Source: Treponema bryantii (GTDB lineage: Bacteria > Spirochaetota > Spirochaetia > Treponematales > Treponemataceae). Taken from it: DNA of 64,000 bases. Positions 16,926 through 25,733 of the stretch are shown piece by piece. Positions within the stretch are counted from its first letter, which is position 1. Every line of letters begins with the position of its first letter. The DNA is taken from contig NZ_FOFU01000002.1 of the NCBI RefSeq assembly GCF_900111035.1, positions 1-64,000 of the forward strand. Reading direction: 5' to 3'. The translations under genes and the position numbers were made by a program. The notes under the pieces are model-generated. The model was not told the origin of the DNA. It saw only the letters and a program-made list of their open reading frames with translations, and did no database searches.

Positions 16926-18252
16926 GTTTATTCATCACTTCAAAAAAGTGTGGGAATGTTACGCTGCACCATTCAGCATCATTTACAGTTACTTTTTCGC
17001 CATCCGCCAAACCAAGCCCGAGACAGGCAAGCGACATAACGATGCGGTGGTCCTTATAAGACTCCACCTCTCCACCGTGAATACTTGCACCGCCGTCACC
17101 GTAAACAACGAGACGGTCGCCCTCATCTTCGATTCGGGCACCAAGCTTACTGAGCTCACTGGTCATTGCCTTAATTCTGTCTGTTTCTTTTTTGCGGCAG
17201 ATATCAATATCAGTAAATACAGTTTTACCTTTTATAAAACAGGCCTGTACTGCAAGGGCACAAATTGCATCAGGGAATGCAGACATTTCTACAACGAGCT
17301 CGCCGTTCGGCAGACTTTCGGTACTCAAAGTTTTTCCACCGCGTACCACAAGCTGCTCAGTCTCACGATTCCATTCAATATCAGCTCCAACAGACTGAAG
17401 CACTTCTACAATTTTATCATCACCCTGGCTTCCAGAGCCGTCAACATTATCAATTGTAATTTCACTGCCAGAAATCAAAGCAGCAATAATCGGGAATGCA
17501 ACCCCTTCCCAATCTGAAGGAACTGCGCGGTCAAAAGCCTTAAAAGGAACGGGACCGGTCACGGAGATTTTCTTAAAGTCCGGACTAATCTGAACCGGAA
17601 CTCCTACACTCTCAAGCCACAGCTTTGTCATTGTAAGATATGGAGTTTCCTTAGGATTTGTAAGCTCCATATTAAGAGTTCCATTCAGGCGAGAAGCGGC
17701 CATCATAAATCCGCTTATATACTGCGAGAGGGCACCCTCGGTAACAAGTTTTTTATTTACATCGATTGGACCACAGAAAGTGAAAGGTGGAGTTGTTCCA
17801 GGCTTTCCGTCCGGACCAGCATTAAGGCTGCGGCCATTTGCTCCAAACTGACAGAGCGCATCAATCAGATGATTTACAGGACGGCGGCAGATAGACTCAT
17901 CGCCGGTAAAGGTACAATCACCTGGCAAAGTAGAAAGCACAGGACACAAAAAGTACATAAGTGAACCCGAGTTTCCAACATCAATCGGACCATCAGGAAG
18001 ATGAAGACCAGAACCGGCACCACGGACAGTCCACACAGCGCTGCTTCCCTGACCATCACCAAAATCAACCTCTGCACCAACCTTTCGAACGGCGGCAGCA
18101 GTTGAGAGACAATCGTTACTTGGAAGCGGATTAGAAATATGAGATGTGCCGTCTGCCATTGCGGCAAGAATCAGCGCACGGATTGTATGACTTTTTGAAC
18201 CAGGGACTGTAATGTGTCCCGAAAGTACAGACTTTTTTGCAACAGCTTTCAT
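16900..18252 (-). CDS. aroA: 3-phosphoshikimate 1-carboxyvinyltransferase
   Basis: 450 residues. EPSP synthase of the shikimate pathway: transfers enolpyruvyl from PEP to shikimate-3-phosphate. Signatures are the N-terminal GSKSHTIRALILAA (residues 19-32, with the PEP/S3P lysine), DVGNSGSLMYF near 92 and the C-terminal ESYKDHRIVMSLA near 405. Full length. Its start is 8 nt from a TAAAAT box and lacks a Shine-Dalgarno. It is a clear reference against which the MurA-like gene at 38.9 kb can be judged different. Confidence 0.95.
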   Translation of the reverse strand: MKAVAKKSVLSGHITVPGSKSHTIRALILAAMADGTSHISNPLPSNDCLSTAAAVRKVGAEVDFGDGQGSSAVWTVRGAGSGLHLPDGPIDVGNSGSLMYFLCPVLSTLPGDCTFTGDESICRRPVNHLIDALCQFGANGRSLNAGPDGKPGTTPPFTFCGPIDVNKKLVTEGALSQYISGFMMAASRLNGTLNMELTNPKETPYLTMTKLWLESVGVPVQISPDFKKISVTGPVPFKAFDRAVPSDWEGVAFPIIAALISGSEITIDNVDGSGSQGDDKIVEVLQSVGADIEWNRETEQLVVRGGKTLSTESLPNGELVVEMSAFPDAICALAVQACFIKGKTVFTDIDICRKKETDRIKAMTSELSKLGARIEDEGDRLVVYGDGGASIHGGEVESYKDHRIVMSLACLGLGLADGEKVTVNDAEWCSVTFPHFFEVMNKLGAGFETI

Positions 18253-18260
18253 ATCTTCAT

Positions 18261-18290
18261 ATTTTACATTATTTTATTGTCTATTTTCAA
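18261..18290 (-). promoter_or_regulatory. Predicted aroA promoter
   Basis: On the minus strand: TTGAAA (18285-18290), 18-bp spacer, TAAAAT (18261-18266), then 8 nt to the ATG at 18252. The promoter overlaps that of the divergent purH-like gene (-35 around 18284-18289), so the two may compete. Confidence 0.5.
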
Positions 18291-18303
18291 TCGGTACTTT
18301 TTC

Positions 18304-18312
18304 TGCTAAAAT
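18304..18312 (+). promoter_or_regulatory. Extended -10 of the purH-like gene
   Basis: TGCTAAAAT at 18304-18312 is an extended -10, followed by 7 nt and the ATG at 18320. TTTTCA at 18284-18289 is a 4/6 -35 with a 17-bp spacer. No Shine-Dalgarno is present, so a leaderless transcript is likely. Confidence 0.5.
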
Positions 18313-18319
18313 ATATCTT

Positions 18320-19978
18320 ATGACAAAGAGAGCTGTAATTCACGTTGAAAACACAGAAAATCTTGTTGAGTTTGCCGAGTTTCTTGTATCTGAAGGCTGG
18401 ATAATTTTATCAGCAAATAAAACCGAAGAAATTCTCAAAAAACAGAAGCTTCCTGTAACAAGGGAAAATTCGCTTTCGGAGAATAACATGGTTAAGGCCG
18501 ATACATACAAACTTATCAGACGCCTTATGATGACTAAATATCATGAAGAAGACGAGCCTTACATCTCTCATCCTGATGCAGAAGACAACAATATTTTTAT
18601 TGTCTGCATGAATATGCTTCCTTCCATCAATACTTCAATTGTTTCCAAACAGTTTGATAATCAGCTTTATCCAAAGAATTTTTTTGTTACAACTACACTG
18701 CGTTGTGCATTTGCTAACTATGAAAATCTTTTGATTCTGACAGATCCTAATGATTATAAAGAAGCTATGATTCAGCTTCGTACAGGAAACATTTCAAAGG
18801 ATTTCAGAACATACCTTGCCGCAAAAGCATTGAATCTCGTTTCTGCTTTTGATGCAGGTCTTTCAGCATCAATTCTTCAAAGTTCAAAATACAATGAATT
18901 ATTCATGAATTATATGATGCTTCCTTTTAAGCGCGAACTTCAGCTCCACTACGGAATGAATGCTCAGCAGGAGGCATATTTCTATAAATCTCCATCTGAA
19001 GAAGGTTCTGTTGGAAACTTTTTGAAATATCAGGCAAAGGATTTAACTTATACTCTTGTAAATGATATTTCTTATGCCTGGCGCCAGATTAACACTCTGT
19101 TTGCCCTGCTTAAAGATCAGCTTACAGTAAAAAGTACAAACAGCGATGGTTATGAGTTTACAACACAGTTTACTCCTCTTACCGGAACTGTTTTCTCGCT
19201 TGCAGTAAAATTTGGAACAATTCTCGGTGCTTCTCACGCAACTAATGTTCTTGATTCTTTTAAGGCAACCTTTACTTATGATGCTGTTACAACTACAGAC
19301 ACAGTATTTGCCTGCAGTTCGGTTATAAATACAGAAGCCGCAGAGGAAATTGTAAAAGGAAACTTTGCTGCCATTGTAGCACCAAGTTTTACTACAGAAG
19401 CAAAGCAGATTCTTTCTCAGAATAAAAAAACTAAGCTTGTACCTTCTGCAAAAGTAACAAACATAAATCTTGAAGCCCGTTTTATAAATGGCGGGCTTCT
19501 TGTTCAGACTCAGGATAATACTCTCTTTAATCAGTGGAAGGTTCGAACTAAGAATCGTCCTTCTCAGATTCAAACTGATGAACTGGTATTCGGTATGCTT
19601 CTTGCAATGGGTGCCCGTTCTTATTCTGCAGTTCTCCTTAAACAGAATTCTATCTGCGGAATTTCTCAGGGCTGTACATCAGAAAAACGAGCAATTGACG
19701 GTGTATTGTACGAAGCAATAAAATTCTCAGAAAGAGCAAGTGGAATTGTCGGAGACCAGTCTGAAATCAGCAAGGAAATTGATACAAGTAATATCGGAGA
19801 AATTCTTGTTTGTGATGGAGCAATTCCATTCTGTGAAACGACTAAAAAGCTGATTGATAGCGGAGTAAAAGCTATTCTTCAGACTGGCGGAACTGCTTCC
19901 GATGAAGAGTTTATTGATTATTGTAACGAGCACGGTGTTGTTATGGTTTTTACCGGTATGACACATCTTTCATTCTAA
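18320..19978 (+). CDS. Divergent PurH-family protein (AICAR transformylase/IMP cyclohydrolase-like)
   Basis: 552 residues from the ATG at 18320; an upstream in-frame start would lie inside the divergent promoter. Layout follows PurH: an MGS-like N-terminus (RAVIHVENTENLVEFAEFL), LHYGMNAQQEAYFYKS near 212-227, and a C-terminus ILQTGGTASDEEF...VVMVFTGMTHLSF that tracks the PurH ending. But the KTLHP motif of the cyclohydrolase domain is not found, and the transformylase KHxNPxG motif is replaced by GASHATNVLDSF, losing the catalytic lysine while keeping a histidine. It may be a specialised or non-canonical enzyme, or a paralogue with a new role. Confidence 0.7.
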   Translation: MTKRAVIHVENTENLVEFAEFLVSEGWIILSANKTEEILKKQKLPVTRENSLSENNMVKADTYKLIRRLMMTKYHEEDEPYISHPDAEDNNIFIVCMNMLPSINTSIVSKQFDNQLYPKNFFVTTTLRCAFANYENLLILTDPNDYKEAMIQLRTGNISKDFRTYLAAKALNLVSAFDAGLSASILQSSKYNELFMNYMMLPFKRELQLHYGMNAQQEAYFYKSPSEEGSVGNFLKYQAKDLTYTLVNDISYAWRQINTLFALLKDQLTVKSTNSDGYEFTTQFTPLTGTVFSLAVKFGTILGASHATNVLDSFKATFTYDAVTTTDTVFACSSVINTEAAEEIVKGNFAAIVAPSFTTEAKQILSQNKKTKLVPSAKVTNINLEARFINGGLLVQTQDNTLFNQWKVRTKNRPSQIQTDELVFGMLLAMGARSYSAVLLKQNSICGISQGCTSEKRAIDGVLYEAIKFSERASGIVGDQSEISKEIDTSNIGEILVCDGAIPFCETTKKLIDSGVKAILQTGGTASDEEFIDYCNEHGVVMVFTGMTHLSF

Positions 19979-19993
19979 TACAGAGGTTTTTAT

Positions 19994-21070
19994 ATGCTTT
20001 ATCATCTTGGTATGTTACTACAAAATTACTGGGGTCCTGCACGACTCCTTACATCTTATGCTGTACTTATTACTGTAGCACTTTATCTTGGATTTTTTCT
20101 TGCGTACAAACTGATTCCAAAATTCTACAATGTTCTTCCTCATGACCGCGGCCGTGAATTTACACTTAAAGATAATGCAGAAGCGGCTAAGGGAAAGCCA
20201 ACCGGAGCCGGTGTTGTTTTCATTTCAATTTTCGTTATAATCAGTTTCCTTATCTGTCCAATGAACTGGACTCGTGCTTCAATTGTAGTCATCACATGGA
20301 TTACAATGCTTACTGGTTACCTTGATGACCGCAGTACAACAAGCTGGGGTGAATATCTTAAAGGTGCACTTGATCTGATTATCAGTGTTGCTACTGCCTT
20401 TATTCTTTATTTTTCTTTTAAGCAGATTTCTCCAGATGGAATCGTACGCTTCTGGCTTCCTTTCCTGGCTAATGAAGTTGCTGTTAATCCGATTGTTTAT
20501 ATTGTGATTTGTACAATAATACTCTGGGCTTCAATTAATACAACTAACTGTACAGATGGTGTAGACGGCCTTTCTTCTACCCTGGTTCTGCTTGCGCTTT
20601 TGACTTTAGGTATTCTTTTCTACTTTGTACTTGGTCATAAAGATATTGCGGCATACCTTTTGATTCAGCATCTTCCTTCTGGCGCTAACTGGGCTGTTCT
20701 TCTGCTTGCTATGACAGGTGTTGTAATGGGTTACCTCTGGCACAATGCATTCCCAAGTAAATGTCTTATGGGTGACGCAGGAAGCCGTGCCCTTGGATAT
20801 TTTATCGGGGTTGGTGTTATGATTAGCGGAAACCCATTCGTTATTCTCGCAACATCGTCAATCATTATGATTAACGGTGGAATGGGACTTCTGAAGGTTT
20901 TCCTTCTCCGTTTCTTTAAGATTAAGATTTTCGAAAATATAAGATTCCCTCTCCACGACCACATGCGCAAAAACCGTGGCTGGTCCCCTACACAGGTATT
21001 GCTGAAGTTTATGATTCTTCAGCTTTTGATTACCTGTGCAATTATGGGAATCTTCCTGAAAGTACGCTAG
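19994..21070 (+). CDS. mraY: Phospho-N-acetylmuramoyl-pentapeptide transferase
   Basis: 358 residues with about ten TM helices. MraY moves phospho-MurNAc-pentapeptide to undecaprenyl phosphate, giving lipid I at the inner membrane. Signatures are KGKPTGAGVVF near 57-67, YLDDRSTTSWGEYLKG near 109-124 and NTTNCTDGVDGLSS near 184-197 (catalytic aspartates), then FPLHDHMRKNRGW near 320. It stands alone after the purH-like gene (16 bp gap), outside a mur-fts cluster, and ends in a strong terminator. Confidence 0.96.
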   Translation: MLYHLGMLLQNYWGPARLLTSYAVLITVALYLGFFLAYKLIPKFYNVLPHDRGREFTLKDNAEAAKGKPTGAGVVFISIFVIISFLICPMNWTRASIVVITWITMLTGYLDDRSTTSWGEYLKGALDLIISVATAFILYFSFKQISPDGIVRFWLPFLANEVAVNPIVYIVICTIILWASINTTNCTDGVDGLSSTLVLLALLTLGILFYFVLGHKDIAAYLLIQHLPSGANWAVLLLAMTGVVMGYLWHNAFPSKCLMGDAGSRALGYFIGVGVMISGNPFVILATSSIIMINGGMGLLKVFLLRFFKIKIFENIRFPLHDHMRKNRGWSPTQVLLKFMILQLLITCAIMGIFLKVR

Positions 21071-21080
21071 TTAAATAAAA

Positions 21081-21160
21081 AACGGCCCAAACAGAAAAAG
21101 GGTTCCAGAAAAACGGGGGATTATGAGTTTTTCTGGAACCCTTTTTCTATCTGGGCCGTT
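21081..21160. terminator. Long bidirectional terminator
   Basis: A near-perfect 34-bp stem pairs 21081-21114 with 21127-21160 around a 12-nt loop (CGGGGGATTATGA region). A and T tracts are internal (GAAAAAGGG, CCCTTTTTC). It separates the convergent mraY and M20 peptidase genes. Confidence 0.8.
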
Positions 21161-21165
21161 CTTAG

Positions 21166-22389
21166 TTAATTAGCAAAAAACTCTATCAACGTTTCGGCGT
21201 CCTTAATCAGATTATCAATGATACAGTATTCATTCGGCTGGTGAGCCTGGTCATCCAGTGTACTCCAGACAACTGCATCAATTCCTTCGCGGCGGAGTTC
21301 CGCACCTACAGTGCCGCCACCAATTCCAATAAACTTAGCATCGATATTGTGAACCTTTTTGATTGCAGCAGCAAGTTTCTGTGCTACAGGAGCAGTAACC
21401 GGAGTTGCAGGACTTTCTGATTGCTGAGGAGCTTCGTATTCAATTTTTACACCATACTGAGCTTCTACTTCACGGCAGCGCTTGTCTACTTCGGCGAGAA
21501 CCTCAGACAGTGAATAACATGGCAGAATTCGGCAGTCCATGCAGAACGTATCTTCTCCAGGAATGATATTTATACTGTCTACGTTCTTCTCGCGCTTTGT
21601 CGGCTGGAATGTTGAATAGTCAGGTTCGAAAAGTGAATCACGTTTATCGAAAACTTTTTCAAGTTCGTTCAATTTTAAAGAGAGAGCGCACGCGGCGAGA
21701 CATGCATTGGCTCCGCTGTCTGGGCGACTTCCGTGAGTCTGCTTTCCCATAACATGAACGCGCATCCATAAAATATTTTTTTCTGCAATTTCAATTGTAC
21801 GGCCTTCGCTGTCTCCTCCATCAGGAATCAGAACAAGGTCATTTTTGCGGAAAAGGTCTGTATTTTTAATGAGCCAGATTGCTCCGTATGCACTTCCATT
21901 TTCCTCATCAGCTACAAAAAGAAGTTTTACTGTACGAGCAGGAGTAATTCCATTTTTCAGATAGTAAAGAGCGGCAAAAGCGGCAGAACAAAGGCCCTGC
22001 TGGTTATCTTCTACACCGCGCCCGTAAAGCTTTCCGTCTTTTTCTACAACAGTCCATGGGTCTGTATTCCAGAGTTTAGGGTCACCGATTGGAACTACGT
22101 CCATATGAGCCATTACCCATACACGCTGAGAATCGTCTTTACCCGGAATTGTTACAACAAGGCTTGGTCTTACACCGGCACTAACACGGCTGTCTGGAGC
22201 TTCAAAACGCTCAATCGTACATCCGTTTTTATCAAAACCATTATCACGAAGCCAGCCTTCGAGGGCACGGCATTTTTTTTCTTCTCCATCACCATTGCCT
22301 TCTGGAGCAATAGCTGGAATAGAAGTAAGAAGAGTTTCAAGCGCAACAATATCGCGCTCGCTGTTTTTTAAGAATTCTTTTGCATTCAT
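21166..22389 (-). CDS. M20-family zinc metallopeptidase
   Basis: 407 residues. Metal site motifs are VMAHMDVVP near 92-100, YGRGVEDNQQG near 123-133, ADEENGS near 159-165 and a closing HQPNEYC. An internal dimerisation (lid) domain is at about 195-320. M20 enzymes of this dipeptidase type split dipeptides or N-acyl amino acids in the cytoplasm. Its start touches the galE stop (overlap of 1 nt), so the two are probably co-transcribed, although no shared pathway is obvious. Confidence 0.87.
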   Translation of the reverse strand: MNAKEFLKNSERDIVALETLLTSIPAIAPEGNGDGEEKKCRALEGWLRDNGFDKNGCTIERFEAPDSRVSAGVRPSLVVTIPGKDDSQRVWVMAHMDVVPIGDPKLWNTDPWTVVEKDGKLYGRGVEDNQQGLCSAAFAALYYLKNGITPARTVKLLFVADEENGSAYGAIWLIKNTDLFRKNDLVLIPDGGDSEGRTIEIAEKNILWMRVHVMGKQTHGSRPDSGANACLAACALSLKLNELEKVFDKRDSLFEPDYSTFQPTKREKNVDSINIIPGEDTFCMDCRILPCYSLSEVLAEVDKRCREVEAQYGVKIEYEAPQQSESPATPVTAPVAQKLAAAIKKVHNIDAKFIGIGGGTVGAELRREGIDAVVWSTLDDQAHQPNEYCIIDNLIKDAETLIEFFAN

Positions 22390-23351
22390 TATTTGTATAC
22401 TTCCCAGGTAGTTTTAACGAGTGTATCTACGTCAGAATATTTTGGCTCCCATCCGAGAAGTTCCTTTGCACGCTTTGAAGTTGCATACAGACATGCAGGA
22501 TCACCAGGACGGCGCTCTACATCTTCTGAAGGAATTGTCTTACCTGTAATTCTGCGTGAGGCATCGATAATTTCTTTTACAGTTGTTCCCTTTTCTGTTC
22601 CAAGGTTTACTGTAAGGCTCTTGTCGTTCTTTGTAATATAGTCGAGTGCCATAACATGAGCACGAGCAAGGTCAGTAACGTGAACATAATCGCGGATACA
22701 GGTTCCGTCTCTTGTATCATAATCAGTTCCAAAAACCTTCATACCATCTTTCATACCGGCAGCAACTTCCATTACACGTGGAAGAAGATTCTGAGGATTC
22801 TGCTCGAGTCCGCGGATTTCGCCATCAGGATCATAACCTGCAGCATTAAAATAACGGAGGGCTGCGAAACGCATTCCCTTAAGCTTATCATACCAGCCCA
22901 TAAAGCGTTCAATCTCAAGCTTTGTAAAGCCGTAGTAGTTTTCAGGATTCTTTGGATGATCTTCATCAATAGGCAGATATTCAGGAGAACCGAATACTGC
23001 AGCTGATGAACTGAAAATCATTTTTTTACAGCCATACTTTACAGCAGCGTTCATAATATTCAGAGTTCCAGTGATATTGTTTACACTGTACTTTTCTGGA
23101 AGAATCATAGACTCACCGGCAGCTTTAAATGCAGCAAGATGAACAAATGCATCAAAGCCCTTTGCAAAAGCTGCTTCAATATCTGCCTGAATCAAAATGT
23201 TTCCATAAATAAATTCGTTCTGTGGAAAAAGATTGCAGCGAAGACCACTTGAAAGATTATCAAATACAGCAACTTCGTGGCCAGCCTTCATCATTTCTTT
23301 TACAACGTGGCTTCCAATATAACCTGCACCACCAATAACTAATACTTTCAT
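22389..23351 (-). CDS. galE: UDP-glucose 4-epimerase
   Basis: 320 residues, short-chain dehydrogenase fold. NAD-binding GGAGYIG is at 7-13, the catalytic YYGFTK tyrosine/lysine pair near 139-144, FNAAGYDPDG near 168 and RDYVHVTDLA near 219. It interconverts UDP-glucose and UDP-galactose, supplying envelope glycans. A good AGAGGAG ribosome site lies upstream of the ATG, unlike the leaderless-type genes nearby. Confidence 0.93.
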   Translation of the reverse strand: MKVLVIGGAGYIGSHVVKEMMKAGHEVAVFDNLSSGLRCNLFPQNEFIYGNILIQADIEAAFAKGFDAFVHLAAFKAAGESMILPEKYSVNNITGTLNIMNAAVKYGCKKMIFSSSAAVFGSPEYLPIDEDHPKNPENYYGFTKLEIERFMGWYDKLKGMRFAALRYFNAAGYDPDGEIRGLEQNPQNLLPRVMEVAAGMKDGMKVFGTDYDTRDGTCIRDYVHVTDLARAHVMALDYITKNDKSLTVNLGTEKGTTVKEIIDASRRITGKTIPSEDVERRPGDPACLYATSKRAKELLGWEPKYSDVDTLVKTTWEVYK

Positions 23352-23356
23352 ATAAC

Positions 23357-23830
23357 TTACTCCTCTTTATTACCCAAATTATTATCTATCAATAAAACCG
23401 CCGCAGCAAAATAAGGATACGAATTGCTGTCAGTAGCTTCCTTTTCACTAAGCAGCCCCCAGCTTGAATCATACAGTTCAAACAATTCAGACTTTACGAC
23501 AAGCTTCTGTAATAAACTTTTATTTGCCTGATCACTGTTAATTCCCTGAGCAGTTACAATTTCAACTTTATGATTTTCTGGAATGGATATTTTCTTCTGA
23601 ACTTCTTCTACATCGCCCTTATAAGCCGCCTCAAACCAAACCGGCAGCGGCTGCCCGAATCCCTTATATTTCCAGTCCTCAAAAAGTAACTTTTTAGAAT
23701 TTTGTTTTTTTTCTTTATGAACGTCTTGAGCCACTGTTGACTTCCCGCCTTCTACAGCAGGAGTTGATGCACAGGAACTAAGACAAATGATAAACAGCAG
23801 AGGTAAAATCAGGCAAAATCTAATTTTCAT
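23357..23830 (-). CDS. Small lipoprotein of unknown function
   Basis: 157 residues from the ATG at 23830. The signal peptide MKIRFCLILPLLFIICLSSC ends in a lipobox cysteine; the body is charged, with no domain I recognise. A second ATG nine bases upstream (23839) directly abuts a minus-strand TATAAT (23840-23845), so the inner ATG, 9 nt from the -10, is the better start. Five bases separate its stop from galE, suggesting one transcript with galE and the peptidase. Confidence 0.65.
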   Translation of the reverse strand: MKIRFCLILPLLFIICLSSCASTPAVEGGKSTVAQDVHKEKKQNSKKLLFEDWKYKGFGQPLPVWFEAAYKGDVEEVQKKISIPENHKVEIVTAQGINSDQANKSLLQKLVVKSELFELYDSSWGLLSEKEATDSNSYPYFAAAVLLIDNNLGNKEE

Positions 23831-23871
23831 CTCTTCCATATTATAATTTTTTGAGGTAAACTTCTAGCACT

Positions 23872-24270
23872 ATGAAAAAATTAATCATTCTTGCAGTTCT
23901 TGCTGCTATTTCGTCACTTTTTATTTCATGTAAAACTCTTAAAGAAATTCCAGAAGATAAAACTTCTGCTCAGATAATTCAGATGGGACAGAATTATGTT
24001 GGAATCGGTGATTATAAATCTGCTGAATTCTGCTACGATACTGTTATAGCACGCTTTGGAACTGATGCTTCAATTTATGTGGAAGCTAAATATGAGCTTG
24101 GCCGTGTATATCTTGCTCAGAATAAATATGATAAGGCTTACAACACTTTCAATGAAATTCTTCAGATTTATGATGTTTATGCTGCAATGCTTCCAGGTGC
24201 CTATAAAAAACTCTGTACTATCAGTATAAATCAGATTCCTGAAGCAAAATTAGCTGAACTTAAAAAATAA
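23872..24270 (+). CDS. TPR-containing small lipoprotein
   Basis: 132 residues. Signal peptide with lipobox LFISC (cysteine 20), then two TPR-like helical hairpins (YVGIGDYKSAEFCYDTVI and YLAQNKYDKAYNTFNEIL), the layout of BamD-like or outer-membrane assembly TPR lipoproteins but much shorter. It probably scaffolds protein contacts in the periplasm. A TATAAT at 23842-23847 lies 24 nt upstream; it is divergent from the neighbouring lipoprotein, sharing a very short promoter region. Confidence 0.7.
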   Translation: MKKLIILAVLAAISSLFISCKTLKEIPEDKTSAQIIQMGQNYVGIGDYKSAEFCYDTVIARFGTDASIYVEAKYELGRVYLAQNKYDKAYNTFNEILQIYDVYAAMLPGAYKKLCTISINQIPEAKLAELKK

Positions 24271-24286
24271 AATCCATCATCAAAGT

Positions 24287-24311
24287 TTCACAGCCGTATT
24301 CCGGCTGTGAA
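24287..24311. terminator. Hairpin between convergent genes
   Basis: TTCACAGCCG (24287-24296) pairs with CGGCTGTGAA (24302-24311) around a 5-nt loop. There is no T-run of note directly after it, so termination strength is uncertain. It sits between the TPR lipoprotein and the convergent VWA gene. Confidence 0.6.
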
Positions 24312-24314
24312 CAT

Positions 24315-25601
24315 CTAATCACGAGGCAGAAGAATTGAGTGTATCTTAATTTTTCTGCTCGCTGCTAATCCCATTACAAAATCTTTTGAATATTTTCTGG
24401 TTCCTCTTGGTGTTGGATGTGGTTCTGCATCTCCAATCAGAATGATTTTCTTTTGTGCCGTTGTGCGCCATGAATAAAACTCGCACGATGCATACATTGC
24501 TTCATAAACAGCTTCAGGAATATCTCCACCTTCCTTACCATAAATGCGGATTGAGTTCAGATTTTTTGAAAAGCTAGTAAAATTAGAGGTAAACGGGAAC
24601 ACTTTTACAGGCAGATCCATATACTTAAAGGTGTCGCCATAATCTCTATAAAACAGTAATCCTACTCTTACACCCGGACTTCCGCCAAAAATCTCGGCGA
24701 GCATTGGCTGCATATCAGATTTCAGCTTATCAATATCATTTTTCATACTTCCCGTAGCATCAATTGCAAATACGAGGTCCAGATTATCTTTATCTTCAAT
24801 ATCTTCCAAAAGCCCTTTTATATCATCAATAATTGTTTCAGGCCCCTTGGAATAGATAATATCATCTGACATTTCCTTAAATTTTTCACTTGCAACAGGA
24901 TTATAGTCATCTGTAAGGATTGTTTCCGGCTCTTCAATCGGCTCAGGCTCAGGTTCTGATTCCGGTTCAGGCTCTGGAAGAGGTGCCGGTTTTGACTCCG
25001 GTTTTGGCTGCGGTTTAGGACGTTTTTTAATCTTTAAGTCAAACATAAAAGGACTGTCCATAAAATCGCCGGTATAATCAGCATAAGGCTTTTCAAAAGA
25101 ACGGATATTGATGAAAGTTCCTTTTCCAATGGTTATTTCGCCATGACGGGACCATTCATAACCATAAATAATTGTTTCCGGAATATAAATATGAAAGGCA
25201 GGACCAAAAAAACTCGTATTTTCAACTGTTGAATCTACAAGACTGTATTTTGAACCCTCTGATTCGAGTTTTTTACCATCAAGATAGCGGATTTCATCTC
25301 CGTTTATTGAGTTATATTCTTTTGCACGATAAGCATAGCTGTCGCTTTTTCCGGCAGGATCCTTTGTTGTCTCTGTCAAAAGGATTGAATTTTCATTTTC
25401 TGTTTTTTTGACATATAAATGATAGCCGCCGTTCTTTGTATCTGGTATGAGACGGACATTTTCTGCTTTTATACGTAACTGCTGCTGTTTTGCAGTGTAT
25501 AATTCAATTTGTGACCCGCTATCAGAAGTGTTTGCATCCTGAGCAAATACAACACAAAAAGTCAGGAGAAAAGCTGCTGAAAAAATCAGTTTTTTTATCA
25601 T
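24315..25601 (-). CDS. Exported VWA-domain protein with Pro/Glu-rich hinge
   Basis: 428 residues. The signal peptide ends near residue 20 (FCVVFAQ). The N-terminal domain is beta-rich (about 30-185), followed by a low-complexity hinge of repeated PEPEPE/PKPESKP units (about 193-225), then a VWA domain (about 275-428) with MIDAS DATGSM near 283. It is a periplasmic or surface protein likely to make metal-dependent protein contacts. The hinge probably spans a gap, for example across peptidoglycan. A ribosome site (AAAGGA) precedes the ATG. Confidence 0.78.
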   Translation of the reverse strand: MIKKLIFSAAFLLTFCVVFAQDANTSDSGSQIELYTAKQQQLRIKAENVRLIPDTKNGGYHLYVKKTENENSILLTETTKDPAGKSDSYAYRAKEYNSINGDEIRYLDGKKLESEGSKYSLVDSTVENTSFFGPAFHIYIPETIIYGYEWSRHGEITIGKGTFINIRSFEKPYADYTGDFMDSPFMFDLKIKKRPKPQPKPESKPAPLPEPEPESEPEPEPIEEPETILTDDYNPVASEKFKEMSDDIIYSKGPETIIDDIKGLLEDIEDKDNLDLVFAIDATGSMKNDIDKLKSDMQPMLAEIFGGSPGVRVGLLFYRDYGDTFKYMDLPVKVFPFTSNFTSFSKNLNSIRIYGKEGGDIPEAVYEAMYASCEFYSWRTTAQKKIILIGDAEPHPTPRGTRKYSKDFVMGLAASRKIKIHSILLPRD

Positions 25602-25733
25602 AAGAACTATCCTTTATTTTTAATTATCGGCTAGACAAATAAAAAATATGATTTATAATAGAAGAACTAAAGTTCAGTATATCTTAAACGCTTTAGTATT
25701 ATTAAAAAGTTCTGACTCTAATAAACTGACAAT

